Shown here: positions 1 through 7,196 of the stretch, in pieces
Position numbering within the stretch: the first letter of the stretch is position 1
Layout: the number at the start of each line of letters is the position of its first letter
NCBI GenBank assembly: GCA_037445185.1
Contig: JBBIKZ010000031.1
Coordinates: forward strand, 1-22,352
Source: JANWZL01 sp037445185
GTDB lineage: Bacteria; Pseudomonadota; Gammaproteobacteria; Burkholderiales; Thiobacillaceae
Reading direction: 5' to 3'
Length of the DNA stretch: 22,352 nt
Notes under the pieces: model-generated
What the model was told of the DNA's origin: nothing
The model's database searches: none
Seen by the model: only the letters and a program-made list of their open reading frames with translations
Translations under genes and position numbers: made by a program

Positions 1-1116
1 CTTGATGTCCAGGATTTCCTCCGGCGTGAGGCCCTCGCGTATGCCCGCTGAGGCGGCCAGCTCCTTGTCGGCCTGGATGCGCAGACAGATGCTGTAGAGG
101 TCGCGGATGACCTCCCAGCGGGCGTTCTCGGTGTGTCGCGGCGTGCGCCGCCGGTCCAGGTTGCTCACCGCCGACCACTCGAACACCACCTGGTCGAGCA
201 GTTCGTAGCCTTCCGGCAGGCGGAAGTCCTCGCCCAGTCCGAGCGCGGCGGGCGTGGTGCCGGTCTTGAGCGAGCGCTTGACCACGTCGATGTGGTCGAG
301 CAGCTTTTCCGTCGCCACGTAGCGGTGGGTGGGCTCGCGCTCCCCGTGTATCCGCCTCAGACCCGTGCCCAGGGCGGTATCCAGGTAGAGATGGTGACGT
401 TGCGGGTCGTAGATCGTTTCCAGGCTGAGCAGGTGCGACCAGTTGTCCAGCCAGCGGTCGACCATGTCCAGCTGCCTGGGGGTCAGGCTGCCGGTGCCCA
501 GGGGGGAGAGCAGCAGGGCCTGCAGGTACTCGGCCTCGCAGCTGGAGACCTGGTTGTCGTTGGCATAGACCTTGAATTTGTTGGCATGGAAGCCATCGAA
601 CTCGGCGATGCGGTAGAGGTTGTGCAGCCGTAGCCAGAGTTTCTCCTCCACCTTCTCGTAGCGGAAGTAGTAGCGCCATTTGAAGATGTCGGCGAAGCCC
701 CGGATGGCGCGTGCCGTGATGAGCGGCACCATGGCCTGGATGCGGCTGCCGCCCGGGTTGGAGACGAAGTCCATGAGGAAGGCGTGGTAGCCGCGGGTCA
801 CCTCCCAGTAGAAGGCATGAATCCCGGTCCACAGGCGCGACTCGATCACCTTGGACATGCGCGGGTTGCGCAGATACTGCAGACACAGCGTGTACTGCAT
901 GTCGCGCGTCTGCTCGTCGAGGTGCATGAGTACGGCGAGCCGGTCCTTCGACATGGGCAGCCTGGCGTGGTTGAACTGGATCAGGTTCTGCACCACCTGC
1001 TCCTGGGCGGTGTAGATGTCGCCGACGGGAAGGTTCTCCATCCACCGCGAGACGGTGGACAGGTCGCTCAGAGGGTCCTCCGAGCCTTTTTTCTTCTTTT
1101 TGAAGAATCCGAACAT
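1..1116 (-). CDS. Conserved protein of unknown function, 3' end outside window
   Basis: The reading frame is open for 372 codons from an ATG at 1116 and runs off the left edge, so the C-terminus is missing. The start begins M-F-G-F-F followed by a run of five lysines, then a mostly alpha-helical, soluble-looking protein rich in Trp, Tyr and Arg, with no signal peptide or membrane segment. The start codon lies 20 bp after the alaS stop, and a GAGG-containing purine stretch precedes it, so the two genes are probably co-transcribed. An R-R-R-x-P-R motif near residue 335 recalls the RRxxxR motif of PilZ (c-di-GMP-binding) domains. From memory, large beta-proteobacterial proteins of this type carry a PilZ domain further on, but that part is not in the window. 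Function is not assigned. The coding call is firm; the PilZ link is only a suggestion. Confidence 0.8.
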   Translation of the reverse strand, partial: MFGFFKKKKKGSEDPLSDLSTVSRWMENLPVGDIYTAQEQVVQNLIQFNHARLPMSKDRLAVLMHLDEQTRDMQYTLCLQYLRNPRMSKVIESRLWTGIHAFYWEVTRGYHAFLMDFVSNPGGSRIQAMVPLITARAIRGFADIFKWRYYFRYEKVEEKLWLRLHNLYRIAEFDGFHANKFKVYANDNQVSSCEAEYLQALLLSPLGTGSLTPRQLDMVDRWLDNWSHLLSLETIYDPQRHHLYLDTALGTGLRRIHGEREPTHRYVATEKLLDHIDVVKRSLKTGTTPAALGLGEDFRLPEGYELLDQVVFEWSAVSNLDRRRTPRHTENARWEVIRDLYSICLRIQADKELAASAGIREGLTPEEILDIK

Positions 1117-1136
1117 GTGTCTTCGCAACCTCGCGT

Positions 1137-3764
1137 TCAAGCCTCGGACGGCGCCAGTTTGCCCTCGACCCAGGCCGCAACGCCCGCCAGGGCGGAGGGC
1201 AACCTGGTCGGATCGTTACCGCCCGCCTGCGCCATGTCAGGGCGCCCACCGCCCTTGCCGCCGACCTGCATGGCGACGAGGTTGACCAAGTCGCCGGCCT
1301 TGACCCGCCCCGTCAGATCAGGCGTCACCGCCGCGATCAGGGTCACCTTGCCGTCGGCCACGCTGGCCAGCACCAGGGCACAGGAGCGCAGCCGGTCACG
1401 CAACTTATCGGCCAGTTCGCGCAGCGCTTTAGCATCCGCGCCCTCGATGACGGCCGCCAGGACCTTGACGCCGCGCACCTCGACGGCCTGTTCGGCCAGA
1501 TCCTCGCCCTGGGCGGAGGCGAGCTTGGCCTTGTAGCGGTCGAGTTCCTTCTCCAGCGTGCGCACCTGCTCCTGGATCTGGGCGAGCCGCGCGGTGATCT
1601 CGGCGGGCTGGGCCTTGAGACGATCAGCCACCTTGCGCAGGGTGTCCTCCTGCTGCTGGAGGTAGGCCAGGGCGGCCGGGCCGCAGACGGCCTCGATGCG
1701 GCGGATGCCGGCGGCCACGCCGCCCTCGGCGACGATCTTGAACAGGCCGATGTCGCCGGTGCGCCGCACGTGGGTGCCGCCGCACAGTTCGGTGGAGAAC
1801 TCACCCATGCCGACCACCCGCACCTCCTCGCCGTACTTCTCGCCGAACAGGGCCATGGCGCCGGCGCGGATGGCCTCGTCGTGCTTCATCAGCCGGGTCT
1901 CCACCCGGCTGTTGCGGCGGATCTCGGCGTTGACCAGGTCCTCGATGCGCCGGATCTCCTCCGGGGTGACCGGCTGGGGATGGGAGAAGTCGAACCGGGT
2001 GTGCTCCGGCGTGACCAGGGAGCCCTTCTGCGTGACGTGCTTGCCCAGGACCACACGCAGGGCGGCGTGCAGCAGATGCGTGGCGGAGTGGTGGTAGGCC
2101 GCCATCTGGCGCGCCCGCATGTCCACCCGCGCGTCGACCACGTCGCCCACCGCCAGACGGCCGGTGGTGAGCCGACCCTTGTGGCCGAAGACCTCGGCCT
2201 GGATCTTCTGGGTATCCTCGACCCGAAACACGCCGTGCCCGCAGGCGAGCTCGCCGACGTCGCCGACCTGGCCGCCGGACTCGGCGTAGAAGGGCGTGCG
2301 GTCGAGCACGACGACCGCCTCGTCGCCGGCGACGATCTCGCGCACCGGGCTGCCTTCCTTGTAGAGGGCGAGGATACGCCCGTCCTGCTCCAGCGTGTCA
2401 TAGCCGACGAACTCGGTGGGCTGGCCGGAGAATTCCAGGCCCCTGCCCAGGGTGAACTTGCTGGCCGCGCGGGCGCGCTCGCGCTGCTGCGCCATGGCCG
2501 CCTCGAAACCGGCGAAGTCGACGTTGAAGCCGCGCTCGCGGGCGATGTCGGCGGTGAGGTCGAGGGGGAAGCCATAGGTGTCGTAGAGCTTGAATACGGT
2601 CTCGCCGTCGAGCATGCGGTCCTCCGACTGCATGGCCTGCTCCAGCACGCCCATGCCGTGCTCCAGGGTCTCGGCGAAACGCTCCTCCTCCTGCCGGAGG
2701 ATGGCCGCCACGTTGTCGCGCGCCGCCGGCAGCTCCGGATAGGCCTCGCCCATCACTCCTGCCAGGTCGTCCACCAGGCGGTGGAAGAAGGGGCGCTTCT
2801 GGCCCAGCTTGTAGCCATGGCGGATGGCGCGCCGGATGATGCGCCGCAGGACATAGCCGCGCCCCTCGTTGCCCGGGATGACGCCGTCGACGATGAGGAA
2901 GGCGCAGGCGCGGATGTGGTCGGCGATGACCTTGAGCGAGTTGCTGCCGAGATCGGTGCAACCGGTCTCGCGCGCGGCGGCCGCGATCAGGTCACGGAAG
3001 AGATCGATGTCGTAGTTCGAGTGCACCCCCTGCATGACCGCGCTGATGCGCTCCAGACCCATGCCCGTGTCCACCGAGGGCTTGGGCAGGGGATGCAGGA
3101 CGCCCGCCTCGTCGCGGTTGTACTGCATGAACACCACGTTCCAGATCTCGATGTAGCGGTCGCCGTCGGCCTGGGCCGAGCCCGGCGGGCCACCCGCCAC
3201 CTCCGGGCCGTGGTCGTAGAAGATCTCGGTGCAGGGGCCGCAGGGGCCGGTGTCGCCCATCTGCCAGAAGTTGTCCGAGTGATACTTGGCCCCCTTGTTG
3301 TCGCCGATGCGCACCAGGCGTCCGGCGGGGATGCCGATCTCGTTGGCCCAGATGTCGTAGGCCTCGTCGTCGTCCTGATAGACCGTCACCCACAGCCTGT
3401 CCGGCGGGATGGCCAGTACGCCGGTGAGGAACTCCCAGGCGTATTCGATCGCGTTGCGCTTGAAATAGTCGCCGAAGCTGAAGTTGCCCAGCATCTCGAA
3501 GAAGGTGTGATGCCTGGCGGTGTAGCCGACGTTCTCGAGGTCGTTGTGCTTGCCGCCGGCCCGCACGCAGCGCTGGCTGGAGGCGGCCCGGACATAGGGC
3601 CGCGTCTCGCGGCCGAGGAAGACGTCCTTGAACTGCACCATGCCGGCGTTGGTGAACAGCAGGGTGGGGTCGTTGGCCGGCACCAGCGGGCTGGAGGGGA
3701 CGATGGTGTGTCCCTTGGAGGCGAAGTAGTCCAGAAACTGGCGACGGATTTCGCTGCTTTTCAT
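1137..3764 (-). CDS. alaS: Alanyl-tRNA synthetase
   Basis: This class II synthetase charges tRNA-Ala with alanine and proofreads mischarged Ser and Gly in the cytoplasm. The 875-residue product is the usual full length. The N-terminal aminoacylation domain (about 1-440) opens with the family-typical stretch RRQFLDYFASKGH and carries the R-x-x-P-Y-V-R region near 55. The editing domain follows: GGQVGD at 497-502, the zinc-binding H-x-x-x-H at 559-563 and CGGTH with Cys661 and His665. The C-terminus (C-Ala domain) has the conserved glycine-rich GGKGGGRPDMAQAGG segment. All key residues are present. The ATG at 3764 fits the family N-terminus although no clear Shine-Dalgarno is visible. It is first in a leftward operon with the downstream gene at 1116. 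Confidence 0.98.
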   Translation of the reverse strand: MKSSEIRRQFLDYFASKGHTIVPSSPLVPANDPTLLFTNAGMVQFKDVFLGRETRPYVRAASSQRCVRAGGKHNDLENVGYTARHHTFFEMLGNFSFGDYFKRNAIEYAWEFLTGVLAIPPDRLWVTVYQDDDEAYDIWANEIGIPAGRLVRIGDNKGAKYHSDNFWQMGDTGPCGPCTEIFYDHGPEVAGGPPGSAQADGDRYIEIWNVVFMQYNRDEAGVLHPLPKPSVDTGMGLERISAVMQGVHSNYDIDLFRDLIAAAARETGCTDLGSNSLKVIADHIRACAFLIVDGVIPGNEGRGYVLRRIIRRAIRHGYKLGQKRPFFHRLVDDLAGVMGEAYPELPAARDNVAAILRQEEERFAETLEHGMGVLEQAMQSEDRMLDGETVFKLYDTYGFPLDLTADIARERGFNVDFAGFEAAMAQQRERARAASKFTLGRGLEFSGQPTEFVGYDTLEQDGRILALYKEGSPVREIVAGDEAVVVLDRTPFYAESGGQVGDVGELACGHGVFRVEDTQKIQAEVFGHKGRLTTGRLAVGDVVDARVDMRARQMAAYHHSATHLLHAALRVVLGKHVTQKGSLVTPEHTRFDFSHPQPVTPEEIRRIEDLVNAEIRRNSRVETRLMKHDEAIRAGAMALFGEKYGEEVRVVGMGEFSTELCGGTHVRRTGDIGLFKIVAEGGVAAGIRRIEAVCGPAALAYLQQQEDTLRKVADRLKAQPAEITARLAQIQEQVRTLEKELDRYKAKLASAQGEDLAEQAVEVRGVKVLAAVIEGADAKALRELADKLRDRLRSCALVLASVADGKVTLIAAVTPDLTGRVKAGDLVNLVAMQVGGKGGGRPDMAQAGGNDPTRLPSALAGVAAWVEGKLAPSEA

Positions 3765-3797
3765 GTCACGGCGGGCTTGAATTAGGGGGCATCGCGC

Positions 3798-3827
3798 ATT
3801 GTAGCCCCGATCCCGCAGCCGTTGTAA
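3798..3827 (-). promoter_or_regulatory. Probable sigma70 promoter of alaS
   Basis: On the minus strand TTACAA (3827-3822) and TACAAT (3803-3798) are separated by 18 bp, close to the sigma70 consensus hexamers. Transcription would start about 30 nt before the alaS ATG. This is read by eye and has not been tested. Confidence 0.55.
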
Positions 3828-3905
3828 TGCATCACGCCGGGTGCCGGGCAGCGGCTCGGCGGCCTAAAACCCTTCTGAAGCAATGGGATAGATGCGCGGA
3901 TGGGG

Positions 3906-3933
3906 TTGAAAAGGCGGCGAAAATCCGTATATT
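3906..3933 (+). promoter_or_regulatory. Probable sigma70 promoter of the rhd-tusA-dsrE2 operon
   Basis: TTGAAA (3906-3911) and TATATT (3928-3933) are separated by 16 bp, in a short AT-rich island within otherwise GC-rich sequence and just upstream of the rhodanese gene. An alternative -10 ATATTA at 3929 gives 17-bp spacing. The -10 region overlaps the palindrome at 3929-3948. Confidence 0.55.
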
Positions 3934-3948
3934 AGTCGAGTCTAATAT
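3929..3948. promoter_or_regulatory. Palindromic operator candidate in the rhd promoter
   Basis: ATATTAG (3929-3935) and CTAATAT (3942-3948) form a perfect 7-bp inverted repeat around a 6-bp spacer. The left arm lies on the -10 element and the right arm is close to the expected transcription start, the usual place for a repressor site. AT-rich palindromes of this size are typical of ArsR/SmtB-family sites, including sulfide- and persulfide-sensing members. The identity of the regulator is inference only: no regulator gene lies in the window. Confidence 0.5.
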
Positions 3949-3965
3949 TTTGAGAGGAGTGGGTC

Positions 3966-4298
3966 ATGTACGGCATGTACAATTTCAAGGAAGTGGGCGT
4001 TGATTTTCTGGATGCCGGCAACAAGGAGGGCATACACCTGATCGACGTGCGCACCGATGCCGAGGTGGCGCGCGGCGTGATCGATGGCGCCATCCACATC
4101 CCGCTGCATCTGCTGCCCCTGCGCGCCGACGAGGTGCCCGACGACAAGCCGGTGGTCATCTACTGCAACTCCGGCGCCCGTTCCGCGCAGGCCTGCGCCT
4201 TCATGGCCGCCAAGGGCTATCGCAACATGCACAACCTGGCCGGCGGTATCCAGGCCTGGGCCCGTTCCGGCCGCCCCATCACCTACCCGTCCTCCTGA
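3966..4298 (+). CDS. rhd: Single-domain rhodanese-like sulfurtransferase
   Basis: This is a 110-residue single rhodanese domain with the active-site loop C-N-S-G-A-R-S starting at Cys67, which would carry a persulfide. Other family signatures are L-I-D-V-R-T (25-30), G-A-I-H-I-P near 41-46 and a C-terminal G-G-I-Q-A-W. There is no signal peptide, so it acts in the cytoplasm. AGGAG at 3955-3959, six bases before the ATG, sets the start. It leads the cluster with tusA and dsrE2. In sulfur oxidisers such as Allochromatium and Thiobacillus, the equivalent Rhd-TusA-DsrE2 set moves sulfane sulfur from low-molecular-weight persulfides to the oxidation machinery. The role here follows from that arrangement. 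The Dsr or sHdr genes it would feed are not in the window. Confidence 0.93.
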   Translation: MYGMYNFKEVGVDFLDAGNKEGIHLIDVRTDAEVARGVIDGAIHIPLHLLPLRADEVPDDKPVVIYCNSGARSAQACAFMAAKGYRNMHNLAGGIQAWARSGRPITYPSS

Positions 4299-4312
4299 CC
4301 TGAACAGGGGTT

Positions 4313-4335
4313 CCGGCGCGGCCTGAACGCGCCGG
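4313..4335 (+). other. Stem-loop between rhd and tusA
   Basis: CCGGCGCG (4313-4320) and CGCGCCGG (4328-4335) form a perfect 8-bp stem with a 7-nt loop, starting 15 bp after the rhd stop. No U-run follows, so it is unlikely to be an intrinsic terminator. It could stabilise or separate the rhd transcript from tusA-dsrE2. Confidence 0.6.
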
Positions 4336-4364
4336 TTGCAATCAGGTTGCAACTGGTTTAATGT
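4336..4364 (+). promoter_or_regulatory. Weak internal promoter candidate before tusA
   Basis: The palindromic hexamer TTGCAA occurs twice (4336-4341 and 4347-4352). The first is 17 bp from TAATGT (4359-4364) and 15 bp from TTTAAT (4357-4362). The match is mediocre, but the region is AT-rich compared with its surroundings. The paired TTGCAA sites could equally be a protein-binding site. Confidence 0.25.
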
Positions 4365-4412
4365 TGCCCAGCTTTTTTCAGCACTTCCTAATTTGTTGAA
4401 GGAGAAGCCCGA

Positions 4413-4640
4413 ATGGATTTCAATAAAGACCTCGACGCACGCGGCCTGAACTGCCCCCTGCCCATCCTCCGCACCAAGAAGACCCTGAACGAGATGGCCT
4501 CCGGCGAGATCCTGCGGGTCATCGCCACCGATCCGGGTTCGGTCAAGGACTTCGCGGCCTTTGCCAAGCAGACGGGCAACGAACTGCTGTCCTCGACCGA
4601 AGGTAACGGCGAATTCACCTTTTACATCAAGAAGAAGTAA
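4413..4640 (+). CDS. tusA: TusA family sulfur carrier protein
   Basis: This 75-residue protein has the full TusA fold pattern. The family motif R-G-L-N-C-P-L-P-I-L (residues 10-19) places the persulfide-carrying cysteine at position 14 in a CPxP context. It is followed by the helix containing T-K-K and the ATDPGS segment near 39-44. It hands sulfane sulfur from rhodanese or DsrE proteins to cytoplasmic sulfur-oxidising enzymes or biosynthetic acceptors. GGAG at 4401-4404, eight bases before the ATG, supports the start. Its position between rhd and dsrE2 points to the dissimilatory sulfur-trafficking role rather than the tRNA-thiolation role of enteric TusA. That choice is inferred from context. 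Confidence 0.96.
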   Translation: MDFNKDLDARGLNCPLPILRTKKTLNEMASGEILRVIATDPGSVKDFAAFAKQTGNELLSSTEGNGEFTFYIKKK

Positions 4641-4652
4641 CGACCTTCCGGG

Positions 4653-4667
4653 CCTCGCCTGGCGAGG
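4653..4667 (+). other. Stem-loop between tusA and dsrE2
   Basis: CCTCGC (4653-4658) and GCGAGG (4662-4667) form a 6-bp stem with a 3-nt loop; GG at 4651-4652 and CC at 4671-4672 may extend it past a bulge. It lies 12 bp after the tusA stop with no U-run. It mirrors the stem-loop after rhd and may tune message stability. Confidence 0.45.
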
Positions 4668-4698
4668 TGGCCTGCCAACCTGACGCAGAGGTGGTGTG

Positions 4699-5208
4699 AT
4701 GGACGAGAAAAAGCTGGCGATCATAGCGACCAAGGGGACCCTGGATTGGGCCTACCCACCCTTCATCCTGGCCTCCACGGCCGCCGCGCTGGGCTACGAG
4801 ACCCAGATCTTCTTCACCTTCTACGGCCTGCAACTGCTCAAGAAGGACGTGAGCGACCTCAAGGTGAGCCCCCTGGGCAATCCCGGCATGCCCATGAAGA
4901 TGCCATTCGGACCCAAGTGGTTCCGCGACATCAACTGGAACATCCCCAACGCGGTGCAGGCCATCGTGCCGGGATTCGAATCGCTGGCCACCACGCTGAT
5001 GAAGCAGACCATCAAGAACAACGGCGTGGCCACCATCCCCGAGTTGAGGAGCCTCTGCCAGGAGGCGGACGTCAAGTTCATCGCCTGCCAGATGACGGTG
5101 GAGTTGTTCGGCTTCGAGCACAGCGACTTCATCGACGGCATCGAATACGGTGGCGCGGCCACCTTCTTCGAGTTCGCCGGCGAGACGGACATCTGTCTGT
5201 TCATCTGA
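4699..5208 (+). CDS. dsrE2: DsrE2 family sulfurtransferase
   Basis: This is a 169-residue DsrE/DsrF-like protein. It opens with D-E-K-K-L-A-I-I-A-T-K-G-T-L-D, the typical DsrE2 N-terminus, and has a hydrophobic segment at about 21-45. The cysteine pair Cys120/Cys130 lies in L-C-Q-E-A-D-V-K-F-I-A-C-Q, with another Cys at 166. These proteins bind sulfane sulfur and cooperate with TusA. A GTG three bases upstream (4696) is in frame, but the ATG at 4699 is preferred because AGAGG at 4688-4692 sits six bases before it. It is last in the operon, and a strong terminator follows at 5226. The family call is firm; the precise partner chain is inferred from the rhd-tusA-dsrE2 arrangement. Confidence 0.93.
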   Translation: MDEKKLAIIATKGTLDWAYPPFILASTAAALGYETQIFFTFYGLQLLKKDVSDLKVSPLGNPGMPMKMPFGPKWFRDINWNIPNAVQAIVPGFESLATTLMKQTIKNNGVATIPELRSLCQEADVKFIACQMTVELFGFEHSDFIDGIEYGGAATFFEFAGETDICLFI

Positions 5209-5225
5209 GTCCGCGTGAGCCGCCG

Positions 5226-5259
5226 CGACCAGGCCCGCATGAGCGGGCCTGGTCGTTTT
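5226..5259 (+). terminator. Intrinsic terminator of the rhd-tusA-dsrE2 operon
   Basis: A perfect 13-bp stem (5226-5238 with 5243-5255, GC-rich, loop ATGA) is followed directly by TTTT. It lies 17 bp after the dsrE2 stop. Confidence 0.9.
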
Positions 5260-5286
5260 GGCGCACATCGACCACATTCTCCGACA

Positions 5287-5443
5287 CCGACCCCCGACGC
5301 ATGCAGGGGTCGGAGGTCGGCATTCAGGTCGGCGCGTCAGGCCGAAGCCTGACCCAGGGCCCCCAGGACCATGTGGTTCGATCCGCCTTTGGCGAACCCG
5401 GGCCGCGTTGGGGGCCTCCAGGTCGGCGCCTGGGCGCGACCTG
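5287..5443 (+). other. Array of consecutive hairpins, possible structured RNA
   Basis: Successive inverted repeats fill this gene-free stretch. CCGACCCC (5287-5294) pairs with GGGGTCGG (5306-5313). GTCAGGC (5336-5342) pairs with GCCTGAC (5347-5353) around a CGAA tetraloop. GGCCCCCA (5358-5365) pairs with TGGGGGCC (5409-5416) and encloses GGTTCG (5375-5380) with CGAACC (5393-5398). CAGGTCG (5419-5425) pairs with CGACCTG (5437-5443) and has further pairing inside. It lies between the dsrE2 terminator and the flavoprotein gene at 5494, so it may be that gene's leader, a small RNA or a degenerate palindromic repeat. No known riboswitch motif was recognised. Confidence 0.5.
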
Positions 5444-5493
5444 TAACCAGCCTGTGTGCGAGTCTGGTCCATCACACCTGCCGGGAGTCGAAC

Positions 5494-5964
5494 ATGGAAG
5501 CGAGCGACCGCCAATGCATCCTCGACCTGATGGCCGGTCACGACGTCATGACCCTGGCCACCGTCCGTCCGGACGGCTGGCCCCAGGCCACCACCGTGGC
5601 CTATGCCAATGACGGCCTCGTCCTCTACTTCGCCTGCGACCCCGACGGGCAGAAGGTGGCCAACATCCGTCTGAACGACAAGGTCTCCGCCACCATAGAC
5701 CGGGACTATCCGGACTGGAACCAGATCCGTGGCCTCTCCCTGGGTGGGACCGCCCGCGTGGTCACCGACCCGGACGAGCGCCGGCATGCCCAGGACCTGC
5801 TCCGGCGCAAATTCCCGCAGTGGGCGGAGATGCCCGAGCCGGAAGACCCCGCCCTGATCGCCTTCGTCAAGGTCGTCCCGACGGTCATCTCTCTCCTCGA
5901 CTACACGCGCGGCTACGGTCATACCCGGCTGGTGCGGGTGGAGGCGGCGGACGTCGCACCGTGA
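5494..5964 (+). CDS. Pyridoxamine 5'-phosphate oxidase-like FMN-binding split-barrel protein
   Basis: This 156-residue protein matches the small split-barrel flavin-binding family. The strands include M-T-L-A-T-V-R-P-D-G-W-P-Q (19-31), the common entry of the barrel in which the dimer binds FMN or a related cofactor. L-Y-F-A-C and a K-V-x-N-I-R-L-N segment (44-61) follow, then G-G-T-A-R-V-V near 84-90. Members include PNPOx, FMN reductases, F420-type enzymes and haem-utilisation proteins, so the substrate cannot be named. GGGAG at 5483-5487, six bases before the ATG, sets the start. The frame stays open upstream to 5371, but that part overlaps the hairpin array and looks non-coding. It may be co-transcribed with the methyltransferase gene 54 bp downstream. 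Confidence 0.85.
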   Translation: MEASDRQCILDLMAGHDVMTLATVRPDGWPQATTVAYANDGLVLYFACDPDGQKVANIRLNDKVSATIDRDYPDWNQIRGLSLGGTARVVTDPDERRHAQDLLRRKFPQWAEMPEPEDPALIAFVKVVPTVISLLDYTRGYGHTRLVRVEAADVAP

Positions 5965-6018
5965 GCGGGGCGTCGGGACATGCTGCGCAGAAGTCGCTGA
6001 CGAGTGCCTAAGGCGCGC

Positions 6019-6681
6019 ATGGAGAACGCTGAGTTTCTGCGGCGGCGGGCGGCGCTCGAGGCCTGTCTCGCGTTGGGCGAGCGCCTAGGCCTGCGGCAGG
6101 GGCTGCCCTATGTCCGCCACTGGAGCGCGGCTGCCGACTTCCTCGGCCTCATCATCGACCACATCCTCGCTCACCGGCCGCACACGATCGTCGAGTGCGG
6201 CAGCGGGCTCACCACCCTGTTCATGGCGCGCACTTGTGCCATGGTTGAACGGGGGAGACTCTTTGGCCTCGAACATGCGCCCGAACATGCCGCATGCTGC
6301 CGCGCAGAGCTTGAGCGCTACGGCCTGGCCGGTTGGGCGACGGTGCTCGATGCCCCGCTGCGGCCCTGGGTCCTCGGTGGCGAGCGCTATCTCTGGTACG
6401 ACCTCGCCGCGCTTCCCCAGGTGCCGATCGATCTCCTGGTGATCGACGCTCCGCCGGGGCGGCTGGCCCGGCTGGCGCGCTACCCCGCCCTACCGCTGCT
6501 CCACGCTCGGCTCAGCCCCGCCTGCACCCTGTTCCTGGACGATGCGGCGCGGTCGGGTGAACGGGAGATCCTCGCGCGCTGGCGGGCGGAGTTTGCAAAT
6601 TTCGTCGTCACCGAGCCGCCGACCGAGCGTGGCTGCGCCGTCCTGCGCCGCAGCGCTCAGTCGGGGGGCGAGGCGTTGTAG
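6019..6681 (+). CDS. Class I SAM-dependent methyltransferase-like protein
   Basis: The 220-residue product has the Rossmann-type methyltransferase order. Motif I is V-E-C-G-S-G-L-T-T (58-66), an acidic residue follows in G-L-E-H (83-86), and the strand L-L-V-I-D-A-P-P-G (139-147) leads to F-L-D-D-A (172-176). It therefore probably binds S-adenosylmethionine; the acceptor is unknown. The ATG at 6019 with AAGG five bases upstream is preferred. An in-frame GTG at 6004 is the alternative start. Its 3' end overlaps the 3' end of the sulfotransferase gene on the other strand by 25 bp. This tail-to-tail position, and its type, suggest a link to the glycosyltransferase-sulfotransferase operon, but that is inference. 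Confidence 0.82.
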   Translation: MENAEFLRRRAALEACLALGERLGLRQGLPYVRHWSAAADFLGLIIDHILAHRPHTIVECGSGLTTLFMARTCAMVERGRLFGLEHAPEHAACCRAELERYGLAGWATVLDAPLRPWVLGGERYLWYDLAALPQVPIDLLVIDAPPGRLARLARYPALPLLHARLSPACTLFLDDAARSGEREILARWRAEFANFVVTEPPTERGCAVLRRSAQSGGEAL

Positions 6682-7196
6682 CGCCGGTCCCACTCCGCCA
6701 GGGCCGCCGCGAGGTCGCCCTCGGCGCCGATCCAGTCCCAGAAGGCGAGGAAGTCCACCCGCGCTTGCTCCAGGCGGAAGGTCATCACTTGGCGCTTGTC
6801 GCGCAGAAAGAGGGCGAGGTTGGCCTCGACGGTGTCGAGGTAGTCGCGGGCGAGCGCGAGAGGCGTGAGCCCCAGCCCGCCGCCGAGCAGCACGCCCTCG
6901 CGCCAGGCCTGCATGATGCCGAAATCGGCGCGGCGGGCGAAGCTCGCCGCGCAGGCCTCGGGTTCGCGCACGAGGTGCACATAGCGGGCGCGATCGCCAT
7001 AGGCCGCCTGCAACCGCCCCAGATACCAGACCAGGCGGTTGTCCGCCTCGATGTGTCGCTCGGGGTAGTTGAGCCGCTCGGGGCCAACGAGCTGCACGCG
7101 GGTCTCGTGCCCACAGGTGTAGTTGGTGATGTGCCGGCAGGCGGCGATGAAGGTGGTGGAACCGCTGCGCCCGGCGGTGAGGACGAAGACGTTCAT
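6657..7196 (-). CDS. PAPS-type sulfotransferase-like protein
   Basis: The 179-residue product begins M-N-V-F-V-L-T-A-G-R-S-G-S-T-T-F. The 7-16 segment matches the 5'-phosphosulfate-binding loop of PAPS-dependent sulfotransferases. The later Y-V-H-L-V-R-E-P-E-A-C-A-A-S-F (72-86) fits the 3'-phosphate-binding R-x-P-x(5)-S motif. It is short compared with typical carbohydrate sulfotransferases (250-300), so the acceptor part is reduced. There is no signal peptide, so it is cytoplasmic. The ATG at 7196 overlaps the glycosyltransferase stop as ATGA; the frame is open further upstream but the overlap decides the start. It is last of the three-gene operon. A transferred sulfate on a glycan or small molecule would be consistent with the neighbours. 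The acceptor is not determinable. Confidence 0.8.
   Translation of the reverse strand: MNVFVLTAGRSGSTTFIAACRHITNYTCGHETRVQLVGPERLNYPERHIEADNRLVWYLGRLQAAYGDRARYVHLVREPEACAASFARRADFGIMQAWREGVLLGGGLGLTPLALARDYLDTVEANLALFLRDKRQVMTFRLEQARVDFLAFWDWIGAEGDLAAALAEWDRRYNASPPD

Noticed and set aside
1770..3785. Long plus-strand open frame of about 670 codons opposite alaS
   Set aside because: It is a mirror of alaS codon bias in GC-rich DNA; its protein has no recognisable domain, and alaS on the other strand is certain.
4696..4698. GTG as the dsrE2 start
   Set aside because: The ATG directly after it has better spacing to AGAGG and gives the family-typical N-terminus.
5371..5393. tRNA T-arm-like GGTTCGATCC inside the hairpin array
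   Set aside because: The loop is 6 rather than 7 bases in the best pairing, and no acceptor, D or anticodon arms can be drawn around it.
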